DNA from: Mycolicibacterium rhodesiae NBB3
Lineage (GTDB): Bacteria; Actinomycetota; Actinomycetes; Mycobacteriales; Mycobacteriaceae
Length of the DNA stretch: 64,000 nt
Direction: 5' to 3'
Assembly (NCBI RefSeq): GCF_000230895.2
Contig: NC_016604.1
Span: 372,001 to 436,000, forward strand
The notes beneath the pieces were generated by a model, which worked only from the letters and a program-made list of their open reading frames with translations, made no database searches and was not told the DNA's origin. The position numbers and the translations under genes were made by a program. How positions within the stretch are numbered: the first letter of the stretch is position 1; each line of letters begins with the position of its first letter. Positions 54,388-63,569 of the stretch are shown here, piece by piece.

Positions 54388-55848
54388 TCAGTAGCGGTAG
54401 TGCTCGGGCTTGTACGGGCCCTCGACGTCGACGCCGATGTACTCCGCCTGCTCCTTGGTGAGCTTGGTCAGCGTGCCACCGAGAGCCTCGACGTGGATGC
54501 GCGCGACCTTCTCGTCGAGATGCTTGGCGAGGCGGTAGACCTCGTTGTCGTACTCGTCGTTCTTGGTCCACAGCTCGATCTGGGCGATCACCTGGTTCGA
54601 GAAGCTGTTGCTCATCACGAACGACGGGTGCCCGGTCGCGTTGCCGAGGTTCAACAGCCGGCCTTCGGACAGCACGATGATCGACTTGCCGGAGTCTCCG
54701 AATACCCACTCGTCGACCTGAGGCTTGATGTTGATCCGGGTGGCGCCCGAGCGCTCCAGGCGCGCCATCTCGATCTCGTCGTCGAAGTGACCGATGTTGC
54801 CCAGGATCGCCTGGTGCTTCATCGCCTTCATGTGCTCGAGCGTGATGATGCCCTGGTTACCGGTCGCGGTGATGACGATGTCCGCCCAGCCGATCGCCTC
54901 TTCTACCGACTTGACCTCGAAGCCGTCCATCAGCGCCTGCAATGCGTTGATCGGATCGATCTCGGTGACGGCGACGCGGGCGCCCTGAGCCTTGAGCGCC
55001 TCGGCACAGCCCTTGCCGACATCGCCGTAGCCACACACCAGGGCAGCCTTGCCGCCGATGAGGACGTCGGTGCCGCGGTTGATGCCGTCGATCAGCGAGT
55101 GCCGGGTGCCGTACTTGTTGTCGAACTTGCTCTTGGTCACCGAGTCGTTGACGTTGATGGCCGGGAACGCCAGCTCACCGGCAGCGGCGAACTGGTACAG
55201 CCGCAGCACACCGGTGGTGGTCTCCTCGGTGACGCCCTTGACCGACTCGGCGATCTTGGTCCACTTGTCCTTCTCGGTCTCGAAGCGCGCCCGGACGAGC
55301 GCCATGAAGACCTTCCACTCGTCCGAGGCGTCTTCCTCGGTGGGGGGAACCACGCCGGCCTTCTCGTACTGCGCGCCGCGCAAGACCAACATGGTGGCGT
55401 CGCCGCCGTCATCGAGAATCATGTTGGCGGGCTCGCCTTCCCAGGTGAGCATCTGCTCTGCGGCCCACCAGTACTCTTCGAGCGTCTCGCCCTTCCATGC
55501 GAACACCGAGACGCCCTTGGGCGACTCCTCGGTCCCGTTCGGTCCGACGACCACGGCGGCGGCGGCGTGATCCTGCGTGGAGAAGATGTTGCACGACGCC
55601 CACCGCACCTCGGCGCCCAGCGCGACCAGAGTCTCGATGAGGACGGCAGTCTGCACGGTCATGTGCAGCGAGCCGGAGATACGCGCGCCCTTGAGCGGCT
55701 GGACTTCGTGGTACTCGCGGCGAAGCGCCATCAGGCCGGGCATCTCGTGCTCGGCGAGGCGAATTTCTTTGCGGCCGAATTCGGCCAGCGACAGGTCGGC
55801 GACCTTGTAATCGATGCCGTTGCGCACATCGACCTTCAACTCAGTCAT
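54388..55848 (-). CDS. sahH: S-adenosylhomocysteine hydrolase
   Basis: 486 residues of the NAD-dependent AdoHcy hydrolase family. Substrate-domain features: [21 protein letters not shown] and [13 protein letters not shown]; the NAD-binding motif is [14 protein letters not shown]; the signature [18 protein letters not shown] and [10 protein letters not shown] follow; the C-terminus ends PYKPEHYRY, which closes the active site. It splits AdoHcy into adenosine and homocysteine in the methyl cycle. ATG 55848 is chosen because the longer frame has no family match. It lies downstream of alkX, as Rv3248c-Rv3249c. Confidence 0.96.
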   Translation of the reverse strand: MTELKVDVRNGIDYKVADLSLAEFGRKEIRLAEHEMPGLMALRREYHEVQPLKGARISGSLHMTVQTAVLIETLVALGAEVRWASCNIFSTQDHAAAAVVVGPNGTEESPKGVSVFAWKGETLEEYWWAAEQMLTWEGEPANMILDDGGDATMLVLRGAQYEKAGVVPPTEEDASDEWKVFMALVRARFETEKDKWTKIAESVKGVTEETTTGVLRLYQFAAAGELAFPAINVNDSVTKSKFDNKYGTRHSLIDGINRGTDVLIGGKAALVCGYGDVGKGCAEALKAQGARVAVTEIDPINALQALMDGFEVKSVEEAIGWADIVITATGNQGIITLEHMKAMKHQAILGNIGHFDDEIEMARLERSGATRINIKPQVDEWVFGDSGKSIIVLSEGRLLNLGNATGHPSFVMSNSFSNQVIAQIELWTKNDEYDNEVYRLAKHLDEKVARIHVEALGGTLTKLTKEQAEYIGVDVEGPYKPEHYRY

Positions 55849-55976
55849 GGATTTCCAGAGCCCTTCTTCGTTCGTCTTTGCCCGTGGGCGCACAAGTGTG
55901 CGCAGCGGCGACACCCTAGCCTGCGGGCTCGCGGGACAGGCGCTCGTGCGATTGAACGACGATGGCGCTCTGACAG

Positions 55977-56666
55977 CTAAGAGGTATCTAGGACACCGTA
56001 GCGCTCAGCGAAGGGCGTCATCAAACGGGCCAGGTCATGGGCAACATCTCCCCCGCGAGCGGGTGGGCCCCCAGTCCCCAGCTCGCGCGTGGGCCCATGC
56101 GAGGGGAGTGCCCCCAGATCAGCTTTTTCGGGCGGCATCGACACGTAGCTCATCGCGAGGCGAACGATCGCCCTCGCCAGCACGCCTGCATCCTCATCGC
56201 TGCATTTCACCCAGCTGTCGATGAACGTCGACGTCAGCCGCTGTGAGCAGTGGGTGATGATCGGCCCGCTGTCGGTGGTGATGAGCTGGAGAAGGTCCGG
56301 CTTGAAGTCGCCGGTCAGCAACGAGATCACCAGCGGGTCGGCGGCCGACTCGGTGAAGAAGTCGCGGAACCCCTGCAGGAACGCCGCGTAGACGTCGCCC
56401 TCGTTGCCCACGATCGCGTCGTCGATCTGGTCGACGAGTCGGTCGGCCAGGCGCAGCGCATAGGCCTGCGCCAGGCCGTGCCGTGAGCCGAACTCGTTGT
56501 AGATGGTCTGACGGCTGATGCCCGCGGCCTTGGCGACATGCGACAGCGTGATCGCCGACCAGTCGCGGGTGAGCAGTTCTTCTCGCATGCCATCCAGAAT
56601 CGAATCGCGCAGCAACACCCTCGACGCCTCGGCGTACGGGATGCGCCGCGCGGTCCGACGGGTCAC
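55977..56666 (-). CDS. alkX: TetR-family repressor AlkX of the alkane hydroxylase operon
   Basis: About 229 residues with an N-terminal helix-turn-helix ([21 protein letters not shown]) and helical effector domain. Near the C-terminus is a Pro/Gly-rich stretch ([20 protein letters not shown]) that looks inserted before the ending [16 protein letters not shown]. It is the last gene of alkB-rubA-rubB-alkX. In M. tuberculosis AlkX (Rv3249c) represses this operon. GTG 56666 is the start; the in-frame extension upstream is tandem-repeat sequence (ASGATGK units). Confidence 0.85.
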   Translation of the reverse strand: MTRRTARRIPYAEASRVLLRDSILDGMREELLTRDWSAITLSHVAKAAGISRQTIYNEFGSRHGLAQAYALRLADRLVDQIDDAIVGNEGDVYAAFLQGFRDFFTESAADPLVISLLTGDFKPDLLQLITTDSGPIITHCSQRLTSTFIDSWVKCSDEDAGVLARAIVRLAMSYVSMPPEKADLGALPSHGPTRELGTGGPPARGGDVAHDLARLMTPFAERYGVLDTS

Positions 56667-56680
56667 CCTCGCGACCCTAT

Positions 56681-56812
56681 CTTTCCCCGTCGCTCCGCTC
56701 GCCCCGGTCATCTTCCCCGTCGCTCCGCTCGCCCAGGTCACACTCGTCGTCACGCTCGCCCAGGTCCTCTTTCCCCGTCGCTCCGCTCGACCAGGTCACA
56801 CTCGTCGTCACG
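56681..56812 (-). repeat. Roughly 30-bp tandem repeats between rubB and alkX
   Basis: TTTCCCCGTCGCTCCGCTCG recurs at about 56682 and 56770 with a one-base variant (TCTTCCCC...) at 56711, each followed by a CCCAGGTCA-like end; intervening units start CACTCGTCGTCACG (56741, 56799). The pattern is A-A-B-A-B. A further half-unit, TTCCCGTCGCTTCGCTCG, lies at about 57013 within the 3' end of rubA. The last bases overlap the rubB stop. Confidence 0.88.
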
Positions 56813-56990
56813 AACGAGCGACCTCCACCATCTCGAAGTCGGCCTTGGCCGCTCCGCAGTCCGGGCAGCTCCAGTCGTCGGGGATGTCGTCCCAGCGGGT
56901 GCCGGGCGCGATGCCGTCCTCCGGCCAGCCCTTCTCCTCGTCGTACTCGAATCCGCACTGCACGCAGATGAACAGCTTGTAATCGCTCAC
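56808..56990 (-). CDS. rubB: Rubredoxin RubB
   Basis: 60 residues with two CxxC knuckles binding one iron, [18 protein letters not shown] and [12 protein letters not shown], and the conserved W in [14 protein letters not shown]. It relays electrons from rubredoxin reductase to the alkane hydroxylase. Its ATG overlaps the rubA stop by 4 bases (TGATC-type overlap at 56987-56990). Confidence 0.95.
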   Translation of the reverse strand: MSDYKLFICVQCGFEYDEEKGWPEDGIAPGTRWDDIPDDWSCPDCGAAKADFEMVEVARS

Positions 56991-57190
56991 TTGATTGCTC
57001 CTCTCGGTTCATTTCCCGTCGCTTCGCTCGCCTCGGCTTCGAAGTCGACCTTCTCGCGTACTGCGCAGTCGGGGCAGCACCACTCGTCGGGGATATCGCT
57101 CCAGGCGGTGCCCGCCGGAAATCCTTCTCGCGGAGCGCCTTTCGCTTCGTCGTAAACGTAGTCGCAGCCGGGGCACGTGTAGGCGGCCAT
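56987..57190 (-). CDS. rubA: Rubredoxin RubA
   Basis: 67 residues with [13 protein letters not shown] and [13 protein letters not shown] as iron-binding knuckles and the invariant [12 protein letters not shown]. The C-terminal tail ([12 protein letters not shown]) is encoded by a copy of the repeat that also lies between rubB and alkX. Its start ATG overlaps the last base of the alkB stop (TGATG), and rubB starts before its stop, so all three are translationally coupled. Confidence 0.95.
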   Translation of the reverse strand: MAAYTCPGCDYVYDEAKGAPREGFPAGTAWSDIPDEWCCPDCAVREKVDFEAEASEATGNEPRGAIK

Positions 57191-58404
57191 CAGACCGTCG
57201 CCCCATACTTGGCGAACACCTTGTCGCGCATCCGCGGGTGCACATTGACCCTGGTGATGTCGCCGTCATAGTGCTCGAGCACCCGGTGGTCCATCACCTT
57301 GCGCCACAGCGGCGGGAAGTAGGTCAGGGCGATCATCGACGCGTATCCGCTCGGCAGATTCGGCGCACCGTCCATACTCCGCAGCGTCTGGTAACGACGC
57401 GTCGGGTTCGCATGGTGATCGCTGTGCCGCTGCAGGTGGTACAGGAACAGATTGGTCACGATGTGATCGGAGTTCCAGCTGTGCACCGGCGCGCACCGCT
57501 CGTAGCGACCGCTTTCGGTCTTCTGCCGCAGCAGCCCGTAGTGCTCGAGGTAGTTCACCGTCTCCAGAAGCGTGAAGCCGAACACCGCGGAGATGAGGAT
57601 GTAGGGAATCAGCGCGAGACCGAAGACCGCGATCAGGGCGCCGTAGAGCACCAGCGACATCGCCCAGGCGTTGAGCACGTCATTGGACCAGTGCCACGGA
57701 CTCTTGCCCTGGCGACGCAGTCGCGCGGCCTCCAACTCCCACGACGACTTCAGGCTCCCCCACACACTGCGCGGCAGGAACTCCCAGAAGGTCTCTCCGA
57801 AGCGGGCCGACGCGGGATCCTCCGGAGTGGCGACCCGGACGTGGTGACCACGGTTGTGCTCGATGTAGAAGTGGCCGTAGAGCGTCTGCGCCAGAGTGAC
57901 CTTGGCGAGCCAACGTTCCAATTCGTCTTTCTTGTGGCCCATTTCGTGCGCAGTGTTGATGCCCACCCCGCCGAGCATGCCCACCGACAGCGCGAGGCCG
58001 ATCTTGGCCGGCCACGCCAGCCCGCCGTCGAAGCCGAGCCAACTCAGATCCGACGCCGTGAAGAGGTAGGCGCCGAAGATCACGCTGGCGTATTGGAATG
58101 GGATGTAGATATAGGTGCAGTAGCGGTAGTACTTGTCGCTCTCCAGTCGCTCCATCACCTCGTCGGGCGGGTTCTGCCCGTCGGGTCCGAACCGCAGATC
58201 CAGTGCCGGCAGCACGACGTAGAGCAGGATCGGGCCGATCCAGAACGGCACCTGCGCCACCGCATGCCAGCCGAACTGATTGAGCGCCCATATCAGCGGC
58301 AGCATCACGAAGATCGCGGTCGGAGCGATCAAACCCATCAGCCACAGGTAGCGCTTCTTGTCGCGCCACTGGGCGATTTCGAGCTCTGACATTTGCGTGG
58401 TCAC
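57190..58404 (-). CDS. alkB: Alkane 1-monooxygenase AlkB
   Basis: 404 residues of the membrane non-haem di-iron hydroxylase family. Six or more hydrophobic helices surround the histidine boxes NTAHEMGHKK, EHNRGHH, LQRHSDHH and the AlkB-specific NYLEHYGLLRQ. It hydroxylates the terminal carbon of medium or long n-alkanes, with electrons from RubA/RubB. GTG 58404 is chosen because GGGAGG lies 6 bases upstream; ATG 58392 is an alternative. First gene of the operon, with a promoter and palindrome immediately upstream. Confidence 0.95.
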   Translation of the reverse strand: MTTQMSELEIAQWRDKKRYLWLMGLIAPTAIFVMLPLIWALNQFGWHAVAQVPFWIGPILLYVVLPALDLRFGPDGQNPPDEVMERLESDKYYRYCTYIYIPFQYASVIFGAYLFTASDLSWLGFDGGLAWPAKIGLALSVGMLGGVGINTAHEMGHKKDELERWLAKVTLAQTLYGHFYIEHNRGHHVRVATPEDPASARFGETFWEFLPRSVWGSLKSSWELEAARLRRQGKSPWHWSNDVLNAWAMSLVLYGALIAVFGLALIPYILISAVFGFTLLETVNYLEHYGLLRQKTESGRYERCAPVHSWNSDHIVTNLFLYHLQRHSDHHANPTRRYQTLRSMDGAPNLPSGYASMIALTYFPPLWRKVMDHRVLEHYDGDITRVNVHPRMRDKVFAKYGATV

Positions 58405-58445
58405 TGGGTGCCTCCCTGATGTGAGTGCCATCACGACTGCGCTTG

Positions 58446-58478
58446 ACTATAGAAGCTAATTTGTCGCTTGTCTAGACA
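58446..58478 (-). promoter_or_regulatory. alkB operon promoter with overlapping palindromic operator
   Basis: On the minus strand TAGACA (58474-58469) and TATAGT (58451-58446) are spaced by 17 bases, a good -35/-10 pair, giving a start near 58440 and a leader of about 35 bases. The palindrome TGTCTAGACA (58469-58478) covers the -35. Repression by AlkX through this palindrome is inferred. Confidence 0.6.
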
Positions 58479-58541
58479 CAGAAGCATGTTTTGTAAAGCA
58501 CCTCCCGCGAATCGGGCGCGCTGGCCACCCGTCGCGGTGCG

Positions 58542-59402
58542 TCAGCGCGCCGAAATCGCAGCACGAATGACCGCGGATACCCGATCGGGGTACTCGGTGA
58601 GGTCCAGCCAGGTGAAGCGCAGCACCTGCCATCCACTCAGCACGATGGCGTTCTGGCGCTCGCGGTCGACCTGAAACTCCTCGGCACCGCTGTGGAAGGC
58701 CATCCCGTCGACTTCGAGGGCCACCCGAGCACCCGGAAACCCGACGTCGACGCGATAACCCGCGACCCAGAAGTTCGCCTGCCATCCCCCGATGCCCGCG
58801 TCTTTCAGAAGCTTGATCAAGAGTCGCTCCGCGACGGACCGCGATCCGTCCGAGGCCGCTTGCAACAGCCGACGCGAGCGGGGCGCTCCCGTTCGGCCCT
58901 TATTGCGAAGGTGGGCGCGCCACAAACTGCTGAGATCGACGTGTCGCTGCAACGCGTTGTCCATCAGCTTCGCGCCACCGCCGCGTTGGGCAGCTGCTTC
59001 AACGACGGTCAGTGGCAGCGACGTCACTCGCAGGCCGCGACGTTCGACGACGTCGCACTCATCGAGGCTGCGACGGCGCACTCGAGTGTTCGTATGCCGA
59101 CGGCCGTGACTGTTCCTCGGCACTGTCACTTCGGCGATGTCGGGCGTAAACCGGGACAGCCCGTGCCACCATGCCGCCGTCAGGCCACTCGCTACGGCTG
59201 CGGACCCGTAACTCCAGACCGCGGCCCGGATTCGCGCAGCGTCCGAAAACGGTCGGTCGTCGACGAAGTACACGCCACGGCCACAGCGCACCCATCTGCC
59301 CGACTCCAACCTGCGCTCGGCTACCCGCCGGCTGAGTCCTGCCGCGCGCGCCTGGTCGAGTGTGATGACGCCGTCGTGGCGACGCAAATAGTCGTCGAGC
59401 AC
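58542..59402 (-). CDS. AbiEi-like wHTH plus DUF559 endonuclease-fold protein
   Basis: 286 residues. The N-terminal region (about 1-75; DYLRRHDGVITLDQARAAGLSRR and RWVRCGRGVYFVD) resembles the AbiEi-type antitoxin winged helix. The C-terminal 110 residues match DUF559, a very-short-patch-repair-like nuclease fold: RVALEVDGMAFHS, DRERQNAIVLSGWQVLRFTW with conserved Asp/Arg. The nuclease residues look intact. This fusion is common in actinobacteria; function is unknown, with defence or DNA repair possible. It lies next to, and divergent from, the alkB promoter region's far side, with no toxin partner gene. Confidence 0.78.
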   Translation of the reverse strand: MLDDYLRRHDGVITLDQARAAGLSRRVAERRLESGRWVRCGRGVYFVDDRPFSDAARIRAAVWSYGSAAVASGLTAAWWHGLSRFTPDIAEVTVPRNSHGRRHTNTRVRRRSLDECDVVERRGLRVTSLPLTVVEAAAQRGGGAKLMDNALQRHVDLSSLWRAHLRNKGRTGAPRSRRLLQAASDGSRSVAERLLIKLLKDAGIGGWQANFWVAGYRVDVGFPGARVALEVDGMAFHSGAEEFQVDRERQNAIVLSGWQVLRFTWLDLTEYPDRVSAVIRAAISAR

Positions 59403-59479
59403 AACCGGTCAGACGTTCGGCAGGCTCCCGGCGTTCGTGAGTTGGCGAATCGGGCGCGTAAACCAACCGCGACGGTTGA

Positions 59480-60931
59480 CTAGCGCGCCGAATTCGCAAG
59501 CACGGAGTGGCGACGGCCGTAGAGGAAATAGATCACCACGCCGATTGCCATCCAGATGAGGAAGCGGATCCAGGTCAGCGCGGTGAGGTTGAGCATCAGC
59601 CACACGCACGCGATGATCGCGGCAATCGGCAGGAACGGCACCAACGGCGCCCGGAAGCCGCGCTCGAGGTCGGGCCGCGTGCGACGAAGCACGATCACAC
59701 CCGCGGACACCAGCACGAACGCGAACAGCGTGCCGATGTTGACCATCTCCTCGAGCTTGCCAATCGGGAACACCGACGCCGTCACGGCCACCAGGGCGCC
59801 GACGATCAGGGTGATCCGCACGGGTGTTCCGTGCGTTCCGGTCTTCGCGAGCGACCGCGGCACCAGCCCGTCGCGCGACATCGCGAACAGCACCCGGGTT
59901 TGTCCGAGCACCAGCACAATCACGACGGTGGTCAGCCCGGCCAACGCGCCGATCGAGATCACCTTCGCCGCCCAGTCGATACCGTTGGCGGCAAAGGCCG
60001 TTGCGAGATTCGCCTTCTCACCGGCGTCGCGCAGTTCGGTGTAGCGCACCATGCCCGAGAGCACCACCGCCACCGCGACGTACAGCACGGTGACGATCGC
60101 AAGTGACGCGAGGATGCCGCGGGCCACATCGCGCTGCGGGTTCTTGGTCTCCTCCGCTGTGGTGGCCACGACATCGAAGCCGATGAAGGCGAAGAAGACG
60201 ATCGACGCGCCCGCCAGCACGCCGTACCAGCCGTAGGTGCTACCGCCCGCGCCGGTCAGCAACGAGAACAGCGACTGGTCCATTCCGGAACTGCTTTCAC
60301 CGGCTTCGGCGGGCGGAACGAAAGGGGTGAAGTTCTCCATCTTGATGTAGAACGCGCCGACAGCCACGACGAGCAGCACCACCGCGACCTTGATCACGGT
60401 GATGACCAGGCTGACACCCGCGGACAGCTTGGTGCCCCACGCCAAGATCGCGGTGACGAAGACGATGATCAGCAGCGCGCCCCAATCCAATTCAATGCCG
60501 CCCAGATGCGCTGTCCCGCCGCCGAATCCGAACACCGTTCCCAGATAGCTCGACCAGCCCTTGGCCACCACTGCGGCGGCGACTGCGAACTCGAGGATCA
60601 GGTCCCAGCCGATGATCCACGCGATGAACTCACCGAATGTCGCATAGGAGAAGGTGTAGGCGCTACCCGCGACCGGGACCGTCGACGCGAACTCGGCATA
60701 GCACAGCGCGGCCAGCCCGCACGAGATCGCGGCGATCACGAACGAGATCGAGATGGCCGGGCCGGTGATGTTGCCGGCCGTCGACGCGGTGATCGTGAAG
60801 ATGCCTGCGCCGATGACGATGGACACCCCGAAGACCGTGAGATCCCACCAGTTCAGATCTTTTCGCAGGCGAGTCTCGGGTTCGTCAGTGTCGGCAATCG
60901 ATTGCTCCACCGACTTCGTTCGCCATGCCAT
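59480..60931 (-). CDS. APC-family amino-acid permease (Rv3253c homologue)
   Basis: 483 residues with 12 predicted helices. APC signatures: LTVFGVSIVIGAGIFTI in TM1 (the unwound Gly-rich substrate segment), GPAISISFVIAAISCGLAALCYAEFAS, and FFAFIGFDVVATTAEETKNPQRDVARGI around TM6-7. It resembles the cationic amino-acid transporter branch (CAT-like). Substrate not certain. ATG 60931 is preceded by AGGAAG. Only 54 bp separate it from the divergent FAD oxidoreductase gene. Confidence 0.9.
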   Translation of the reverse strand: MAWRTKSVEQSIADTDEPETRLRKDLNWWDLTVFGVSIVIGAGIFTITASTAGNITGPAISISFVIAAISCGLAALCYAEFASTVPVAGSAYTFSYATFGEFIAWIIGWDLILEFAVAAAVVAKGWSSYLGTVFGFGGGTAHLGGIELDWGALLIIVFVTAILAWGTKLSAGVSLVITVIKVAVVLLVVAVGAFYIKMENFTPFVPPAEAGESSSGMDQSLFSLLTGAGGSTYGWYGVLAGASIVFFAFIGFDVVATTAEETKNPQRDVARGILASLAIVTVLYVAVAVVLSGMVRYTELRDAGEKANLATAFAANGIDWAAKVISIGALAGLTTVVIVLVLGQTRVLFAMSRDGLVPRSLAKTGTHGTPVRITLIVGALVAVTASVFPIGKLEEMVNIGTLFAFVLVSAGVIVLRRTRPDLERGFRAPLVPFLPIAAIIACVWLMLNLTALTWIRFLIWMAIGVVIYFLYGRRHSVLANSAR

Positions 60932-60985
60932 TCGACACTTCCTCCCATGGTCTGTGTCGGGAATGTACCGAGTACTGTCCACCCG

Positions 60986-62332
60986 ATGGGGCGGAGTTAT
61001 AAACACGCGATCGTTATCGGGGCCAGCCTCGGGGGCTTGTGCGCGGCCCGGGTGCTGTCCGACGTCTGCGAGCGCGTCACGGTCTACGAGCGCGACGAGC
61101 TGCCCAGCGGCCCGGAGAACCGGGCAGCGGTACCGCAGGGCAGGCATGTACACCTGCTGATGGCGCGCGGCGCGCAGGAATTCGAGAGCCTGTTTCCCGG
61201 CCTGCTCGACGACATGGTGGCCGACGGTGTGCCGATTTTGGAGAACCGGCCCGACTGCATCTACTTCGGCGCTGCGGGCCATGTGCTGGGAACCGCGCAT
61301 CGCCTGCAGGACGAGTTCACCGCGTACGTGCCCAGCAGACCGATGCTGGAGTGGCAGATCCGCCGCCGCGTGCTGGCGATCGAGAACGTCGATGTCGTGC
61401 ACACGAGCGTCACCGAGCCGGTCTACGACGCTGCGCGCGGACGGGTGACCGGTGTGCTGCTCGATTCCGACGAAATGGTGCCCGCCGACCTCGTCGTCGA
61501 CGCCGCGGGTCGAGGCACCCGGCTGCCGGTGTGGCTGGAGAAGTGGGGTTACCCGCGTCCCCAGGAGGACACGGTCGACGTCGGCATCGCGTATGCCAGC
61601 CAACGCGTCAAAATTCCTGACGGCCTGCTTGCCGAGAAGGTCGTCGTGGCAGGTGCGTCGCACGAACAACGGGTCGGCGTGGGCGCACTGTTCTACGAAG
61701 ACGGCGTGTGGAACGTGACGACCTTTGGTATCGCCAAAGCGGAACCACCACAAGACTTTGCGCAGATCTGTGCCGTGGCCGACGAGATCCTGCCCGCTCA
61801 CTTTTCGTCCGCGCTACGGCAGGGAACCCCGCTCGGCGAGATGGCGTTTCACAAGTACCCGACCAGCCGGTGGCGTCGTTACGACAAACTCGACCGCTTT
61901 CCCGACGGCATCTTCCCGTTCGGCGATGCGGTCGTCAGCTTCAACCCGACCTTCGGCCAGGGCATGACGATGACGGCAATCCAGGCCGGCAACCTGCGGA
62001 AGGTCGTCGAGTCCGGCGCTCCCGACGTGGCGAAGCGACTCGCCAAGTCCACGGCGAAGACGACGTACCCAGTGTGGATGATGACCGTGATCGGCGATCT
62101 GGCTCTGCACGATGCCACCACCACCGATGAAACGCCGCGGTGGTACAAGCCGGTGGGAAGTCTGTTTGATCAGTTCCTCGGGGCGGCAGAGACGGATCCC
62201 GTGTTGGCCGAATGGTTTCTGCGCAGATTCAGCCTCCTCGACAGCCTCTACATGGTCCCGTCCGCGCGCCTCGTCGGCCGCACCATCCGGCACAACATGA
62301 AGCTGTGGCTGGCGGAGAAGCGCTCAGCCTGA
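60986..62332 (+). CDS. FAD-dependent oxidoreductase/monooxygenase-like protein (Rv3254 homologue)
   Basis: 448 residues of the p-hydroxybenzoate-hydroxylase-like flavoprotein class. The N-terminal dinucleotide motif is AIVIGASLGGLCAARVL, the FAD ribose-binding DAAGRGTRLPVWL occurs mid-protein, and the second FAD motif is FPFGDAVVSFNPTFGQGMTMT (GD and P conserved). Substrate unknown. Corresponds to Rv3254. The 3' end converges on manA with a 6-base gap. Confidence 0.9.
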   Translation: MGRSYKHAIVIGASLGGLCAARVLSDVCERVTVYERDELPSGPENRAAVPQGRHVHLLMARGAQEFESLFPGLLDDMVADGVPILENRPDCIYFGAAGHVLGTAHRLQDEFTAYVPSRPMLEWQIRRRVLAIENVDVVHTSVTEPVYDAARGRVTGVLLDSDEMVPADLVVDAAGRGTRLPVWLEKWGYPRPQEDTVDVGIAYASQRVKIPDGLLAEKVVVAGASHEQRVGVGALFYEDGVWNVTTFGIAKAEPPQDFAQICAVADEILPAHFSSALRQGTPLGEMAFHKYPTSRWRRYDKLDRFPDGIFPFGDAVVSFNPTFGQGMTMTAIQAGNLRKVVESGAPDVAKRLAKSTAKTTYPVWMMTVIGDLALHDATTTDETPRWYKPVGSLFDQFLGAAETDPVLAEWFLRRFSLLDSLYMVPSARLVGRTIRHNMKLWLAEKRSA

Positions 62333-62338
62333 CGAGGC

Positions 62339-63565
62339 TTAAATGCCCACCGTGGCGCGGAAGAGTTTCGTCGGGGTGTCGGCGGCCAGGCGGATGGGGC
62401 CCTCGTCGGCGGCGACCCACGCAGCAGACCCGCGATTGAGGGTGACGCTGCCGCCCTTGGCGGACACCACCGTCGACCCCTGGGTACACAGTAGAATCTG
62501 CGGTCCGTCATGGCGACTCGGCGCGTCGATCTCGTGACCGAGGTGCTCACCGTCGATGCTCAGCTCGGAGACCGCGAATTCGGGAGCCGGTGTTTCGTAG
62601 ACCAGTTCCATGCCGTCTCTGGTGATCGTCGGACGGATCAGATCGTCGCTCGCGGGAGTGAAGTCCAGCACCCGCAGTAGCTCGGGCACGTCCACGTGCT
62701 TGGGTGTCAGTCCCCCGCGTAAGACGTTGTCGGAGTTGGCCATCACCTCGACGCCGACGCCTTGCAGGTATGCGTGCAGGTTCCCCGCGGGTAGGTAGAT
62801 CGCCTCGCCGGGCTCCAACGTGATGCGGTTCAGCAACATGCTGGCCAGTACGCCGGCGTCGCCCGGGTAGCGCTCGCCGAGTTCGAGGACGGTCCTGGCC
62901 TCGGCGGCGAATGTCGTGTTGCGCGAACGCACGTAGTGGATCGCGCCGTCGATCACTGCGGGCACCAGCACGTCGAGATCGGGCTGCGGTGCGGTGATCC
63001 ACGTCGTGAACAGGGCCCGAAGGCCGTCCGCATCGGGCTGACCGACCAGCAGGTTCACGAACGGGTCGAGATCGGTCACCGCCAGCGAGCGCATCAGCTC
63101 GATGCTTTCCTCCACTGGGCGGAAGCCGGCGAGCGCCTCGAATTCTTCTAGGGCAACCAGGATTTCGGGCTTGTGGCTGGCGTCGCGGTAGTTGCGGTTC
63201 GGCGCGGTCACCGGAATGCCCAACCGGTCTTCGCGTGCGAAGCCCTCAGCCGCCTGCCGCGCGCTGGGGTGCGCCTGCAGCGACAGCGGCTCGTCCGCGG
63301 CGAGCACCTTGAGCAGGAACGGCAGTGTGTCGCCGAATCGCCCGCGCACACTCGCCCCGAGCTGTCCCTCCGGATCATCGCGCAATGTGTCGAGCAGCGA
63401 CGTCTCCCCGTTGTCGGTCTCCAGCCACGCAGGATCGCCGGGGTGGGCGCCGAACCACAGTTCGGCCTCGGGATGCGCTGTGGGACTTGGCCGTCCGGTG
63501 AAGTCCGCAATCGCTGTGCGCGACCCCCACGCATAGGTACGCACCGCCCCACGTAGCAAGTTCAC
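62339..63565 (-). CDS. manA: Mannose-6-phosphate isomerase, class I
   Basis: 408 residues of type I phosphomannose isomerase: LRGAVRTYAWGSRTAIADF at the start, the zinc-binding LQAHPS (His) and DASHKPEI, and the signature YLPAGNLHAYLQGVGVEVMANSDNVLRGGLTPKHVD split in the second half. It interconverts fructose-6-P and mannose-6-P for GDP-mannose, mannolipids and arabinomannans. It corresponds to Rv3255c and lies 4 bases from the upstream TobH-like gene, whose product is probably in the same mannose pathway. Confidence 0.95.
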   Translation of the reverse strand: MNLLRGAVRTYAWGSRTAIADFTGRPSPTAHPEAELWFGAHPGDPAWLETDNGETSLLDTLRDDPEGQLGASVRGRFGDTLPFLLKVLAADEPLSLQAHPSARQAAEGFAREDRLGIPVTAPNRNYRDASHKPEILVALEEFEALAGFRPVEESIELMRSLAVTDLDPFVNLLVGQPDADGLRALFTTWITAPQPDLDVLVPAVIDGAIHYVRSRNTTFAAEARTVLELGERYPGDAGVLASMLLNRITLEPGEAIYLPAGNLHAYLQGVGVEVMANSDNVLRGGLTPKHVDVPELLRVLDFTPASDDLIRPTITRDGMELVYETPAPEFAVSELSIDGEHLGHEIDAPSRHDGPQILLCTQGSTVVSAKGGSVTLNRGSAAWVAADEGPIRLAADTPTKLFRATVGI

Positions 63566-63569
63566 TTGC

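Noticed and set aside
55849..55976. SAH or SAM riboswitch before sahH
   Set aside because: The short leader shows no recognisable conserved core, and such switches upstream of actinobacterial sahH are not something I can support here.
54400..55980. A 526-codon open frame antisense to sahH
   Set aside because: No domain, no ribosome site and shadow-like composition; sahH on the other strand is fully conserved.
59480..61801. A 773-codon frame extending the permease far upstream
   Set aside because: The first 290 residues run antisense through the FAD oxidoreductase gene and are shadow-like; the permease begins at ATG 60931.
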